From Puniceicoccaceae bacterium (GTDB lineage Bacteria > Verrucomicrobiota > Verrucomicrobiia > Opitutales > Coraliomargaritaceae), in contig CACIKF010000003.1 of assembly GCA_902587165.1 (NCBI GenBank), positions 62,001 through 126,000 on the forward strand: 64,000 nt of DNA, given 5' to 3'. Shown here piece by piece: positions 38,353 through 47,333 of the stretch; position 1 is the stretch's first letter; the number at the start of each line of letters is the position of its first letter. The translations under genes were made by a program, and so were the position numbers. Below the pieces are notes generated by a model. That model did no database searches, had not been told where the DNA came from, and worked only from the letters and a program-made list of their open reading frames with translations.

Positions 38353-41300
38353 ATGCCCTCGAAAAAAGAATACATCCATCTTCGCGGCGTTCGCCAAAAT
38401 AACCTCAAAGGCTTCGACCTCAACCTGCCCATTGGCGAACTCACCGTCGTCACAGGCCTTAGTGGTGCAGGTAAATCGTCACTGGTATTCGAGACACTTC
38501 ATGCTGAAGGTCAGCGCCGCTATGTTGAAACCTTCTCGTCCTACACCCGCCAGTTCATGGATTTACTCGACCGCCCAAAAGTTGACAGCGTGGAGAACAT
38601 TCGTCCCTCCATCGCTATCCAGCAATCCAATACGGTCAAAACCTCTCGCTCCACTGTAGGCACCATCACCGAACTGGCCGATTATTTTAAGGTCTGGTTT
38701 GCTAATGCTGCAACCCTCTATGATCCAGCCTCCGGCGCAGTCATCACCGACGACAGCCCGCAATCAGCATGGAGGAAACTCACCGACAATCACAAAGGGC
38801 AACCAGCTCTCGTTACCTTTCCCATCACAAAGCCAGAAAATTTAAGCTGGGAAGAAATCCTGAAACCACTCAGTGGCCAGGGCTACACCCGCGTCTTATT
38901 ACCTAAGGATAAAGGTGGGGGTGAATACAAGATGATGCGTATTGATGAGCTGGTATCCGCTGACTCCTCGCTCCTCACAAATCACTACTCACTACTGATC
39001 GTGCAGGATCGCATCGCGAGCTTGAGCGAAAAATCTCGCTCCCGGTTCATCGAAGCTGCGCAACAAGCCTTTCATTTTGGCAAAGGTCGTATTCAGATAA
39101 TCGATACAAATATAAAGCTGGTCGCAGGCTTTACTCACGGGCTCAGCTCTCCAATCACAGGCCAAAGCTTCCGCTCTGCCGCTCCAGCGCTCTTCTCCTT
39201 TAACTCCCCCCTTGGCGCCTGTTCCGAATGTAGAGGCTTCGGGCGTGTCGTTGAGATCGACGACCGCCTGGTCATACCCGACCACAGCCTTTCGGTCGAC
39301 GAGGGCGCCATCCGCGCCTTCCAAGGCGAGGTCTACAGCGAAAGTCTTCGCGACCTCCAACGAGCCGCCAAAAAGCATAAGGTTCGCACCAACATCGCAT
39401 GGTCGAAGCTCAAGAAAAAAGAGCTTCAATTCATCATGGAGGGCGAACCGAAATATAAAGATAACTGTGGTCAATGGTATGGCGTCCGTCGCTTCTTCGA
39501 TTGGCTCAATCGCAATCTCTACAAAATGCACGTCCGCGTGTTTCTTTCGAAATTCCGCAGCTACAACCTATGCCCAGAATGCAAGGGCGCTCGTCTTAAA
39601 GCAGATTCTCTCAACTGGAAATGGCAAGGACACACGCTGCCCGAGCTTTACCAAAAAAGTGTGAGTGACTTATTAGAACTCCTGTCTACCCACTCAGCAC
39701 TCACCAGTTCTAAAAAAAGCCAGCTAGATACAGACACGGCTTTAAATGGCATTATGACCAGGTTGACATTTTTGAGAGATGTGGGCCTTGGCTACCTCAC
39801 ACTCGACCGCAGTTCTCGTAGCCTCTCTGGCGGTGAGACTATGCGGGTGAATCTCACCTCCTGCCTGGGCTCCTCACTCGTCGATACGCTCTTCGTCCTC
39901 GACGAACCATCCGTCGGTCTGCACCCGCGAGACATGGATCGCCTTATTTCCATACTACACCGACTGACGAGCCTAGGTAACACCGTTGTCGTGGTCGAAC
40001 ACGATGAAGCGATCATGCGCGAAGCCGACCATCTCATCGAGATTGGTCCCCGTCCAGGTAGAAGTGGGGGCGAGCTAAGCTTTGGCGGTACTTACAAACA
40101 TATTCTAAAATCCAATACGCACACCGGGCGCTACCTCTCCGGTCGCGAAACCATCGACGCACCCGATAGTCGCCGAGACACCATTGAAAGCCCCCAACTA
40201 TCAATCTACAATGCGAGCAAGCACAACCTCAACGAACTGACTGTTCACATCCCGCAACAATGCTTTGTCTGCCTGAGTGGGGTTTCCGGCTCTGGCAAAA
40301 GTACGCTGCTCAACAACGTAATCTACCAAAATCTACTGTCGCAAAAAGGCCTCATCGTCGAAGAGCCCGCATCAATCAAAGACATAGAGTCGACTTTGCC
40401 GCTCTCTGATGTCGTTCTGATTGACCAAACTCCCGTCAGCAAAACTCCCCGCTCTAACCCTGCGAGCTACAGCAAGGCTTGGGATGAGATTCGAAAGCTA
40501 TTCGCCAAAATTGAGAGCGCCCAATCCGCTGGCATGGGACCAGGACATTTTTCGTTTAATAGCGGTGATGGACGCTGCCCTACTTGCTCTGGCTTAGGTT
40601 TTGAACGCATCGAAATGCAGTTCGTCTCCGATCTCTTCGTCCCCTGCGAAAGCTGCGAAGGACAGCGCTTCAAAGACGAAGTCCTCCAAATTGAGTTTAA
40701 CGGCAAAAGCATCGCCGATATCCTAGAACTCGACATTGCCGAGGCAGTATTTTTTTTCGGCGATGATCCCCATTCGACAAGCTCAGCGCGTGCTAAAATT
40801 GTCCGCTGCCTCCAGCCACTAGTCGAGGTCGGCCTAGGCTACCTGAAGCTCGGTCAGCCTCTTAACACCCTCTCAGGGGGTGAATCCCAACGCCTAAAAC
40901 TTGTCCGTTATCTAGGTAAGATCAAAAACTACCCTTCTGCCAAAGAAGGGCTGACTAGCTCGCCCAGTCAGAGTGGTGACGGCTCACACGCACTCATTCT
41001 CGTCGACGAGCCCACTACCGGTCTGCATCGAGCCGATGTTAAACGACTCATAGGCGTCCTCCAAGGACTGGTTGATGCCGGCAACTCTCTCATCGTGATC
41101 GAGCACAATCTCGATATTCTTAAAGTCGCCGACTGGATCGTGGAATTAGGCCCCGAAGCTGGTTCCGCTGGCGGACAAATCATCGCCGAAGGCACTCCCG
41201 AGCAAATCATCGAAGTTGAGTGCGAAACCGCCGACTACTTGAGCGAAGCAATCAGCGAAAATTCCATGTCCACTAAACTAGCCGCCGAAGATCTTGTCGC

Positions 41301-43998
41301 CTACAATCAACAATCAAGGAACAAGGTTTTACGCATCAAGGGCGCCCGACAGCATAATCTTAAAAATATCTCCTGCGAGATCGCGCACAACAAAACCACG
41401 GTCATCACCGGCGTCTCTGGGTCAGGTAAATCCACCCTCGCTTTTGACATCGTTTTTGCCGAGGGCCAACGCCGCTTCATGGAATCAATGTCCGCCTACG
41501 CGCGTCAATTCGTCGAACAAATGTCTCGTGCTGAAGTCGACGAGGTTCACGGCATCGCCCCCACTGTCGCAATTGAACAACGTGTCACCAAAGGCACTCG
41601 CAAGTCTACTGTCGCTACCATCACTGAGGTCGCCCAATACCTACGCTTGCTCTACGCACGCATCGGCATCCAGCATTCCCCCGCAACCGGCGAGGCTGTC
41701 GTCAGCCAAAGCGAAGTAAGCCTCCAGAAACGCCTAAGAAGCTTACTCGCCGATTCTAAGTTAAAGACTCTCTACCTCTGCGCGCCACTCATTCGTGGGC
41801 GTAAAGGTCACCACGAACCAATCGCAAATTGGGCGCGGGACCATGGCTATTCTATGCTGCGCATTGACGGTCAAGTCGTCCACCTCGACGACTTTAAAAA
41901 ATTAGACCGCTACGTTGAGCACGACATCGATCTGGTCATAAGTAAACTCACTGCTCATCAACCACCAAGCACCACTTATCAAAGCCTCAATGAGGCCTTG
42001 AGATTAGGCAAAGGCAGCGCCTTCCTTATGTCGTCCAAAGGGGAAACTATTTCTCGCCTCTCGACCAAGCGCACCGACCCGACTACAGGCGAAGCTTTCC
42101 CTGAGCTAGACCCAAAGCACTTCTCGTGGAACAGTCCGCGCGGCTGGTGTACCTCATGTCGCGGCTATGGCCAACTCTTTGACTGGATGTCTGCCGAAGC
42201 TCGCGAAGAGCCTGCGACAGGGACGAAAACTTCCTTCGATCACCTCGACGACCTTGAAGACGGTGACACCTGTCCCGACTGTTGTGGCAAGCGGCTAAAT
42301 GCGCTTAGCAGTGCCGTCAAGTTACCACTCAAATCAAGAATCAAAGATTACGAATTAGGACTTGGTGAGAACGTTTCACTACCTGAACTTTTAAAACTCA
42401 CGCCCTCACAGTTGCTCTTGGTTCTCAAGAACCTTAAGACAAACAAACGCTCAAAGCCGGTCCTCGACGAACTCCTTCCCGAGATCGAAGAGCGCATGCG
42501 CTTCATGGATCGTGTCGGGCTCAACTACCTCAGCCTCGATCGTGCCACCGCTACACTTTCCGGGGGTGAAGCTCAACGCATCCGTCTAGCCGCGCAACTC
42601 GGATCAAACTTATCAGGCGTGCTCTACGTCCTCGACGAGCCGTCCATTGGTCTGCACGCACGGGACAATGCGAAGCTCCTAGAATCCCTCGATCAATTAC
42701 GTAAACGAGGTAATACCCTTGTCATCGTTGAGCACAACGAGGCCACCATGCGAAGGGCTGACCAAATTCTCGACCTAGGCCCCGCCGCCGGTGTTCATGG
42801 CGGTGAGATCGTAGCCAAAGGTAGTCTGTCAAAAATTAAGAAAAGCAAGCGTTCCCTCACTGCGCAGTATTTACGAAAGCAAATGCAGCACCCACTTCGC
42901 GGTGAGCACCGCACGCTGCCCACCAAATGGAGCCCGCGAAAAAAGAACAGTAAGGAGCAATGGATTACACTTCAAGGTGCCGCCCTACGGAATCTTAAAA
43001 GCTTCGATCTACAAATCCCAAAGCAGCGTCTCAACGTCGTCTGTGGTGTATCCGGCGCAGGAAAAAGTACTCTGATTCGCGACTTATTAAAGCCATTAGT
43101 TAATGCTGCCATCGAAACCAAATCAGCAAAACTGACTGCCCAATCAAAGCCCCTCACTGCATCGGATTGTTTCAAGTCTCTTCAAGGCGCAGACACAATT
43201 CGCAAATTGATCGAGGTCGACCAATCTCCTATTGGCAAAACCCCGCGCTCCACCCCTGCAACCTATATCGGTGCCTTCGAGATTATAAGGGACATTTTTG
43301 CCAAGCTACCCGAGGCTAACATGCGCGGCTACAAGCCTAGCACTTTCTCTTTTAATACCAAGGGCGGGCGCTGCGAAAATTGCAAAGGTGCTGGTCGCGT
43401 GAAATTAGAAATGAACTTCATGCCCGACGCCTACGTGACTTGCGAGGACTGTAACGGTAGCCGCTATGGCGCCGAACTCGACGAGCTGCGCTGGCATGGC
43501 AAGAGCATCGCCGACGTTCTACAAATGAGCTTCGAAGAGGCGGCAAAGTTCTTTAGTTTTCACACCCAACTGAGTAAACTCATGGAATTGATGGTAGAGA
43601 CAGGACTTGGCTACATCAAGCTAGGACAATACTCGCCCACCCTCTCCGGCGGTGAAGCCCAACGTCTTAAACTCGTGAGCGAGCTAGCCAAAGGTATGCC
43701 CACCTTCAAAGAACGCCAATACAACAAAGGCCAAGGCAATCTCTACATCCTCGAAGAGCCCACCATCGGCCTCCATCTAGCAGACGTCGAGCGCTTGATC
43801 GAGCTTCTCCATTGCCTTGTGGACAAGGGCCACACCGTGATTGTGATCGAGCACCACCTCGAAGTGATCAAGGATGCCGACTACCTAATCGAGATCGGCC
43901 CCAAGGGTGGTGAAGCCGGCGGTGAGCTTCTATATCAAGGCAAAGTGGGTGGACTCAAAAATGCGAAAGGCAGTGTGACGGCAGATTACATCTTCTAG
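38353..43998 (+). CDS. uvrA: Double-length UvrA: two excinuclease A units fused in one protein
   Basis: An 1,881-residue protein, about twice the ~940 residues of normal UvrA, the DNA-damage sensor of nucleotide excision repair. It holds four ABC ATPase sites. Walker A motifs lie near residues 35 (GLSGAGKSS), 643 (GVSGSGKST), 1020 (GVSGSGKST) and 1565 (GVSGAGKST). Each is paired with LSGGE and a Walker B (VLDEPSVGL, LVDEPTTGL, VLDEPSIGL, ILEEPTIGL; the last has Glu for Asp). CxxC zinc pairs of UvrA occur in both halves (CSECRGFG/CPECKGAR; CPTCSGLG/CESCEGQR; CTSCRGYG/CPDCCGKR; CENCKGAG/CEDCNGSR). The halves are diverged, so the fusion is old. UvrA normally works as a dimer, so this may be a covalent dimer. 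No separate uvrA is visible in the window. Confidence 0.92.
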   Translation: MPSKKEYIHLRGVRQNNLKGFDLNLPIGELTVVTGLSGAGKSSLVFETLHAEGQRRYVETFSSYTRQFMDLLDRPKVDSVENIRPSIAIQQSNTVKTSRSTVGTITELADYFKVWFANAATLYDPASGAVITDDSPQSAWRKLTDNHKGQPALVTFPITKPENLSWEEILKPLSGQGYTRVLLPKDKGGGEYKMMRIDELVSADSSLLTNHYSLLIVQDRIASLSEKSRSRFIEAAQQAFHFGKGRIQIIDTNIKLVAGFTHGLSSPITGQSFRSAAPALFSFNSPLGACSECRGFGRVVEIDDRLVIPDHSLSVDEGAIRAFQGEVYSESLRDLQRAAKKHKVRTNIAWSKLKKKELQFIMEGEPKYKDNCGQWYGVRRFFDWLNRNLYKMHVRVFLSKFRSYNLCPECKGARLKADSLNWKWQGHTLPELYQKSVSDLLELLSTHSALTSSKKSQLDTDTALNGIMTRLTFLRDVGLGYLTLDRSSRSLSGGETMRVNLTSCLGSSLVDTLFVLDEPSVGLHPRDMDRLISILHRLTSLGNTVVVVEHDEAIMREADHLIEIGPRPGRSGGELSFGGTYKHILKSNTHTGRYLSGRETIDAPDSRRDTIESPQLSIYNASKHNLNELTVHIPQQCFVCLSGVSGSGKSTLLNNVIYQNLLSQKGLIVEEPASIKDIESTLPLSDVVLIDQTPVSKTPRSNPASYSKAWDEIRKLFAKIESAQSAGMGPGHFSFNSGDGRCPTCSGLGFERIEMQFVSDLFVPCESCEGQRFKDEVLQIEFNGKSIADILELDIAEAVFFFGDDPHSTSSARAKIVRCLQPLVEVGLGYLKLGQPLNTLSGGESQRLKLVRYLGKIKNYPSAKEGLTSSPSQSGDGSHALILVDEPTTGLHRADVKRLIGVLQGLVDAGNSLIVIEHNLDILKVADWIVELGPEAGSAGGQIIAEGTPEQIIEVECETADYLSEAISENSMSTKLAAEDLVAYNQQSRNKVLRIKGARQHNLKNISCEIAHNKTTVITGVSGSGKSTLAFDIVFAEGQRRFMESMSAYARQFVEQMSRAEVDEVHGIAPTVAIEQRVTKGTRKSTVATITEVAQYLRLLYARIGIQHSPATGEAVVSQSEVSLQKRLRSLLADSKLKTLYLCAPLIRGRKGHHEPIANWARDHGYSMLRIDGQVVHLDDFKKLDRYVEHDIDLVISKLTAHQPPSTTYQSLNEALRLGKGSAFLMSSKGETISRLSTKRTDPTTGEAFPELDPKHFSWNSPRGWCTSCRGYGQLFDWMSAEAREEPATGTKTSFDHLDDLEDGDTCPDCCGKRLNALSSAVKLPLKSRIKDYELGLGENVSLPELLKLTPSQLLLVLKNLKTNKRSKPVLDELLPEIEERMRFMDRVGLNYLSLDRATATLSGGEAQRIRLAAQLGSNLSGVLYVLDEPSIGLHARDNAKLLESLDQLRKRGNTLVIVEHNEATMRRADQILDLGPAAGVHGGEIVAKGSLSKIKKSKRSLTAQYLRKQMQHPLRGEHRTLPTKWSPRKKNSKEQWITLQGAALRNLKSFDLQIPKQRLNVVCGVSGAGKSTLIRDLLKPLVNAAIETKSAKLTAQSKPLTASDCFKSLQGADTIRKLIEVDQSPIGKTPRSTPATYIGAFEIIRDIFAKLPEANMRGYKPSTFSFNTKGGRCENCKGAGRVKLEMNFMPDAYVTCEDCNGSRYGAELDELRWHGKSIADVLQMSFEEAAKFFSFHTQLSKLMELMVETGLGYIKLGQYSPTLSGGEAQRLKLVSELAKGMPTFKERQYNKGQGNLYILEEPTIGLHLADVERLIELLHCLVDKGHTVIVIEHHLEVIKDADYLIEIGPKGGEAGGELLYQGKVGGLKNAKGSVTADYIF

Positions 43999-44100
43999 AT
44001 CTCTATAGGACCGCCAATCAGTTCAAGCTTTGCATGCTCATTTTCAGCAATGGCCTTGGGCTACGCAAATCATAGTTTTGCCACTTCCCAAACCGATCAA

Positions 44101-44889
44101 CTACTGCTGACTCGCAACAAGTTCAGAGCGCAGGAAAACTGGCTTATCCTTGGTCGAGCTTTTGGCGTCGTAGGCATAACCTGCAGTAGAGAATTCCCTC
44201 AAATCCTCTGATTCTTTCAGTTCGTTTTTTACAATGTAATCAGCCATCATACCGCGAGCTCTCTTTGCGTAGTAGGAGATAATTTTATACTTACCCTTCT
44301 TTTCGTCTTTGAACACGGGACTGATGAGTTGGCCGTTCAGTTTTGACGGGGTAACTGAAGAAAAATATTCATCCGAGGCTAAGTTCACCACGACACTAGA
44401 ATGGGATTTTTCAAGATCCCTGTTTAGCAAGCCCGTGATGCGATCGCCCCAGAAATGATAAAGATTCTTACCACGCACGTTCGCCAGTGAGGTGCCCATT
44501 TCAAGTCGGTAGGGTTGCATCAAATCAAGCGGACGGAGCACTCCATAGAGCCCTGACAAGATACGAACATTTTCTTGAGCTGTCGCAAAGTCGTCTGCGG
44601 ACCACCCACTTAGGTTCATGCCTTGGTAGACATCACCTGTAAATGCCAAGATCGCTTGTCGGCTATTCTTTTTAGTGAAGGATGGTGCGAAGTTTTGAAA
44701 GCGCTCGTGATTGAGCAAGGCAAGCTTGTCACTGATATTCATGAGTGATCCGACCTCTTCGGAGGAAAGCGCTTTGAGCTGCTCAATGAGCGCAGCCGTG
44801 TCCGACTTTAGGCGGGGCTGAGTCGATCGCTCGGTAAGGCACGGCGATTCATAGTCAAGCGATTTGGCGGGGGAAAGAAGTGTTATCAT
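44101..44889 (-). CDS. yaaA: YaaA-family peroxide stress protein (DUF328)
   Basis: A 262-residue cytoplasmic protein. ATG 44889 gives the family N-terminus MITLLSPAKSLDYESP; an in-frame ATG 19 codons upstream adds residues without family match. Other landmarks are LMNISDKLALLNHERFQNF, ILAFTGDVYQGMNLSGWS, RILSGLYGVLRPLDLMQPYR, LEMGTSLANVRGKNLYHFWG, VVVNLASDEYFSSV and YAKRARGMMADYIVKN. E. coli YaaA is induced by peroxide, lowers free iron damage and binds DNA. It is convergent with uvrA; no regulator binding site (OxyR-type) could be identified. Confidence 0.93.
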   Translation of the reverse strand: MITLLSPAKSLDYESPCLTERSTQPRLKSDTAALIEQLKALSSEEVGSLMNISDKLALLNHERFQNFAPSFTKKNSRQAILAFTGDVYQGMNLSGWSADDFATAQENVRILSGLYGVLRPLDLMQPYRLEMGTSLANVRGKNLYHFWGDRITGLLNRDLEKSHSSVVVNLASDEYFSSVTPSKLNGQLISPVFKDEKKGKYKIISYYAKRARGMMADYIVKNELKESEDLREFSTAGYAYDAKSSTKDKPVFLRSELVASQQ

Positions 44890-44957
44890 GAGTGAAAAAT
44901 AAAGCGATGAGCTGAGCATCCACAAACTAGTCGTGCCATTATCCAAAAAACTTCATA

Positions 44958-45332
44958 CTATTCAAGCTCAGCGGGCGCTACTTCCTTCTGCTTAAACATA
45001 CCTTGCAGCTTGGCATCGGCTGCGGCTTTAAGTTCGGTAACTTCTTCGCTGGTATCTTGAATAATTTTTTCCATCTTCTCTGCGGCAGCATCCCTCACAT
45101 CCGCAACTTCTTGGGAGGCTTTGTCTACAATCTCTTGCGTCTTGGATTTGACCACTTCAGCAGTCCCGGCCACTTGGCCTTTGGCCTTATCGGCCATTTC
45201 AGATAACTGCTCTTTGGATTCGGCAGTAACGGCGTCAGCCGCTTCTTTCAACTCCTGCTTGGTTTCTTCACTACATGCGGTGAAGAGGCATACAGAGAGG
45301 ACGATAAGTGAGAGTTTTTGCAGTGATTTCAT
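44958..45332 (-). CDS. Small coiled-coil lipoprotein
   Basis: A 124-residue product with a lipoprotein signal (LSLIVLSVCLFTAC, lipidated Cys at 20) and a mature part that is one long, charged amphipathic helix in ~11-residue steps (ELKEAADAVTAESKEQLSEM; KSKTQEIVDKASQEVADVRD). The pattern resembles apolipoprotein/LEA-like or YtxH-like helical proteins. It probably lies in the envelope and may act as a spacer or stress protein; no specific function can be given. It is flanked by cysI upstream and yaaA downstream on the same strand. Confidence 0.75.
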   Translation of the reverse strand: MKSLQKLSLIVLSVCLFTACSEETKQELKEAADAVTAESKEQLSEMADKAKGQVAGTAEVVKSKTQEIVDKASQEVADVRDAAAEKMEKIIQDTSEEVTELKAAADAKLQGMFKQKEVAPAELE

Positions 45333-45386
45333 ACAGACCTATTTTGAAGGGGAAGAACGGAAAAATTCGCTTATTTTAGAGTAGAT

Positions 45387-47138
45387 CTAAGCTATGTTTG
45401 CGTGGAAATTATTACCCGCAGTGGTCGCTTTAACGTAGTCTTTGCGGATGGTAAAATCACCAAAGCGTTCGCCCTCTTCGCGCTCTTTGGCGTAGCTAAT
45501 GAGAATGGGCTTAAGCTCCTCGATAATCTGTTCGTGAGTGATGGAGGTACGGTAGAGCTTGTTCAAACGCTCGCCGTCAAAACCAGCACCTAGGTAAAGA
45601 TTATACTTCCCAGGGACTTTACCAACCAAGCCAATCTCGCCGAGGTAAGGGCGGGCACAACCGTTGGGGCAACCAGTGGAACGGATGACGATTTCGTCAT
45701 TTCGTAGACCGGCTTCTTCAAGGATGACATCGAGGTCGCTAACTAGATTGGGCAAGTAGCGTTCAGACTCGGCAAGAGCGAGGCCGCAGGTAGGCAGTGC
45801 CACGCAGGCAATCTGGCTACGGCGCATGCCAGAGGCAGTCTTGTAAGCGTCGAGACCGTATTGCTCGACCATTGAATCGATGGTAGCTTTGTCCTCAGCG
45901 GCGACGTTGCTAATAATAAGATTTTGGTTCGCACTCAGGCGAAACTCGCCCTTGTGAACTTTGGCAATTTCGAGCATGCCCGTCTTAAGCAGTTTGTCTT
46001 CTAGATCGACTACTCGACCGCCTTCAATGAATAAGCCTAGGTGCCATTTCCCATTAACGCCTTCACTCCAGCCGTAGCGGTCGCAGTTGCTCACGAATTT
46101 ATAGTCGCGGGCATCTTCGAGCTTGTGGCCAAGGCGTTTCTCTAGCTCTTCGCGGATCCAGTCCTTGCCGAGCCGCTCGACGGTGTATTTAAAACGGGCG
46201 TTGGCGCGGTCCTCACGGTTACCATGGTCGCGCTGGATGGTGACGATCTTTTCGGCCACCGCGACGGCTTGGTCGGGCGTACAGAAAGCAATCACTTCGG
46301 CGAGGCGCGGGAAAGTCTTTTCGTTGCCATGCGTCATACCCATGCCTCCACCGACGGAGACATTGAAGCCGAGCAGCTTGCCATCTTCGACAATCGCAAT
46401 GAAGCCGAGGCAATGCGCGAAGACGTCGACGTCGTTGTAGGGCGGGATGGCCATGGCGATCTTGAACTTACGCGGCAGGTAGGTTCTACCGTAAAGTGGT
46501 TCAACTTCGTCGCCCTTGCAATCGAGCGAACGCTTGGCAGCTAGTGGGACGGTTAGCTTGATCGGCTCACCGTCGAGCCACATCTCTGAAAATGCTGGCG
46601 ACTGCGGCTTAAGGTGCGCGTCGATCTGCTCGGTCACGCGTTGCACTTCAGTGTGAATTTCCGAGGCAAAAGGATTCGGGTTGCACATGACGTTGCGATT
46701 TACATCGCCACATGCGGCGAGCGTAGTCATGGCGACCTCATTACAGGAGCTGATCACCTCCTTGAGGTTTCCCTTCAAGATGCCGTGCAACTGGATGGCT
46801 TGGCGAGTAGTGATTTTCAGCGTATTGAATGCGCAGAAATTAGCGAGTTTATCCATTACCTGCCATTGCTCGGGGGTACATACGCCACCAGGCAGGCAGA
46901 TCCGAGCCAAGAAGGCGTAGGCTTTATCCAGCTTATGCTTGCGACGCTTGGCGCGCACGTCGCGATCGTCCTGCTGGTAGAGCCCGTGGAATTTAGATAG
47001 CTGCTGATCGTCGGCCGCGATGGATCCGTTCGAACTGTCGGCGATGCCTTCGAGAATTGTGCCCCGGAGATAGTTACTGCGGGTTTTAATTCCTTCGTTC
47101 TTGTGAAGTTGTGGCGCAGATTGGCTGTCAGAAATCAT
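45387..47138 (-). CDS. cysI: Sulfite reductase hemoprotein subunit
   Basis: Assimilatory sulfite reductase beta subunit, which reduces sulfite to sulfide with siroheme and a [4Fe-4S] cluster. The 583-residue product carries both ferredoxin-like repeats. The cluster/siroheme ligands appear as CVALPTC (C-x5-C) and GCPNGCARP (C-x3-C). Other conserved segments are RQAIQLHGILKGNL, CGDVNRNVMCNPNP, LPRKFKIAMAIPPYNDVDVF, VGGGMGMTHGNEKTFPRLAE and ANARFKYTVERLGKDWI. It matches the NADPH-linked type that pairs with CysJ, which is encoded divergently 195 bases away. Length is normal. The last ~12 residues (KATTAGNNFHANIA) are family-variable. Confidence 0.95.
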   Translation of the reverse strand: MISDSQSAPQLHKNEGIKTRSNYLRGTILEGIADSSNGSIAADDQQLSKFHGLYQQDDRDVRAKRRKHKLDKAYAFLARICLPGGVCTPEQWQVMDKLANFCAFNTLKITTRQAIQLHGILKGNLKEVISSCNEVAMTTLAACGDVNRNVMCNPNPFASEIHTEVQRVTEQIDAHLKPQSPAFSEMWLDGEPIKLTVPLAAKRSLDCKGDEVEPLYGRTYLPRKFKIAMAIPPYNDVDVFAHCLGFIAIVEDGKLLGFNVSVGGGMGMTHGNEKTFPRLAEVIAFCTPDQAVAVAEKIVTIQRDHGNREDRANARFKYTVERLGKDWIREELEKRLGHKLEDARDYKFVSNCDRYGWSEGVNGKWHLGLFIEGGRVVDLEDKLLKTGMLEIAKVHKGEFRLSANQNLIISNVAAEDKATIDSMVEQYGLDAYKTASGMRRSQIACVALPTCGLALAESERYLPNLVSDLDVILEEAGLRNDEIVIRSTGCPNGCARPYLGEIGLVGKVPGKYNLYLGAGFDGERLNKLYRTSITHEQIIEELKPILISYAKEREEGERFGDFTIRKDYVKATTAGNNFHANIA

Positions 47139-47218
47139 AATAAATCATCAGTTAGTCGCTTCTTTCCCCCGATGCAAACGCAGAAGCACTCTTGTTTGAA
47201 AGAAATACTAATTTATTT

Positions 47219-47263
47219 AGCCCTTTTCTTAGGTTTGTCACTCAAAAACCTAAGAAAAGAGCT
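47219..47263. promoter_or_regulatory. Long inverted repeat between cysI and cysJ
   Basis: Perfect 14-bp arms CTTTTCTTAGGTTT (47223-47236) and AAACCTAAGAAAAG (47246-47259), extended by AGC/GCT after one mismatch, around a 9-base loop. It sits inside the divergent cysI-cysJ promoter region, ~80 bases from cysI and ~70 from cysJ. Neither side has a T-run, so it is not a terminator. It could be the operator of a dimeric regulator acting on both genes or an RNA hairpin in a 5' leader. Confidence 0.5.
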
Positions 47264-47333
47264 GAAAACGTAGAAATAGGCTAGCGTTTCGGGCGATCTG
47301 TGCTTATTTAAAGACTTTTTTACGAGTAGAAAC

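Noticed and set aside
47219-47263. Inverted repeat considered as a bidirectional terminator.
   Set aside because: No T-run on either side, and the two flanking genes diverge from it.
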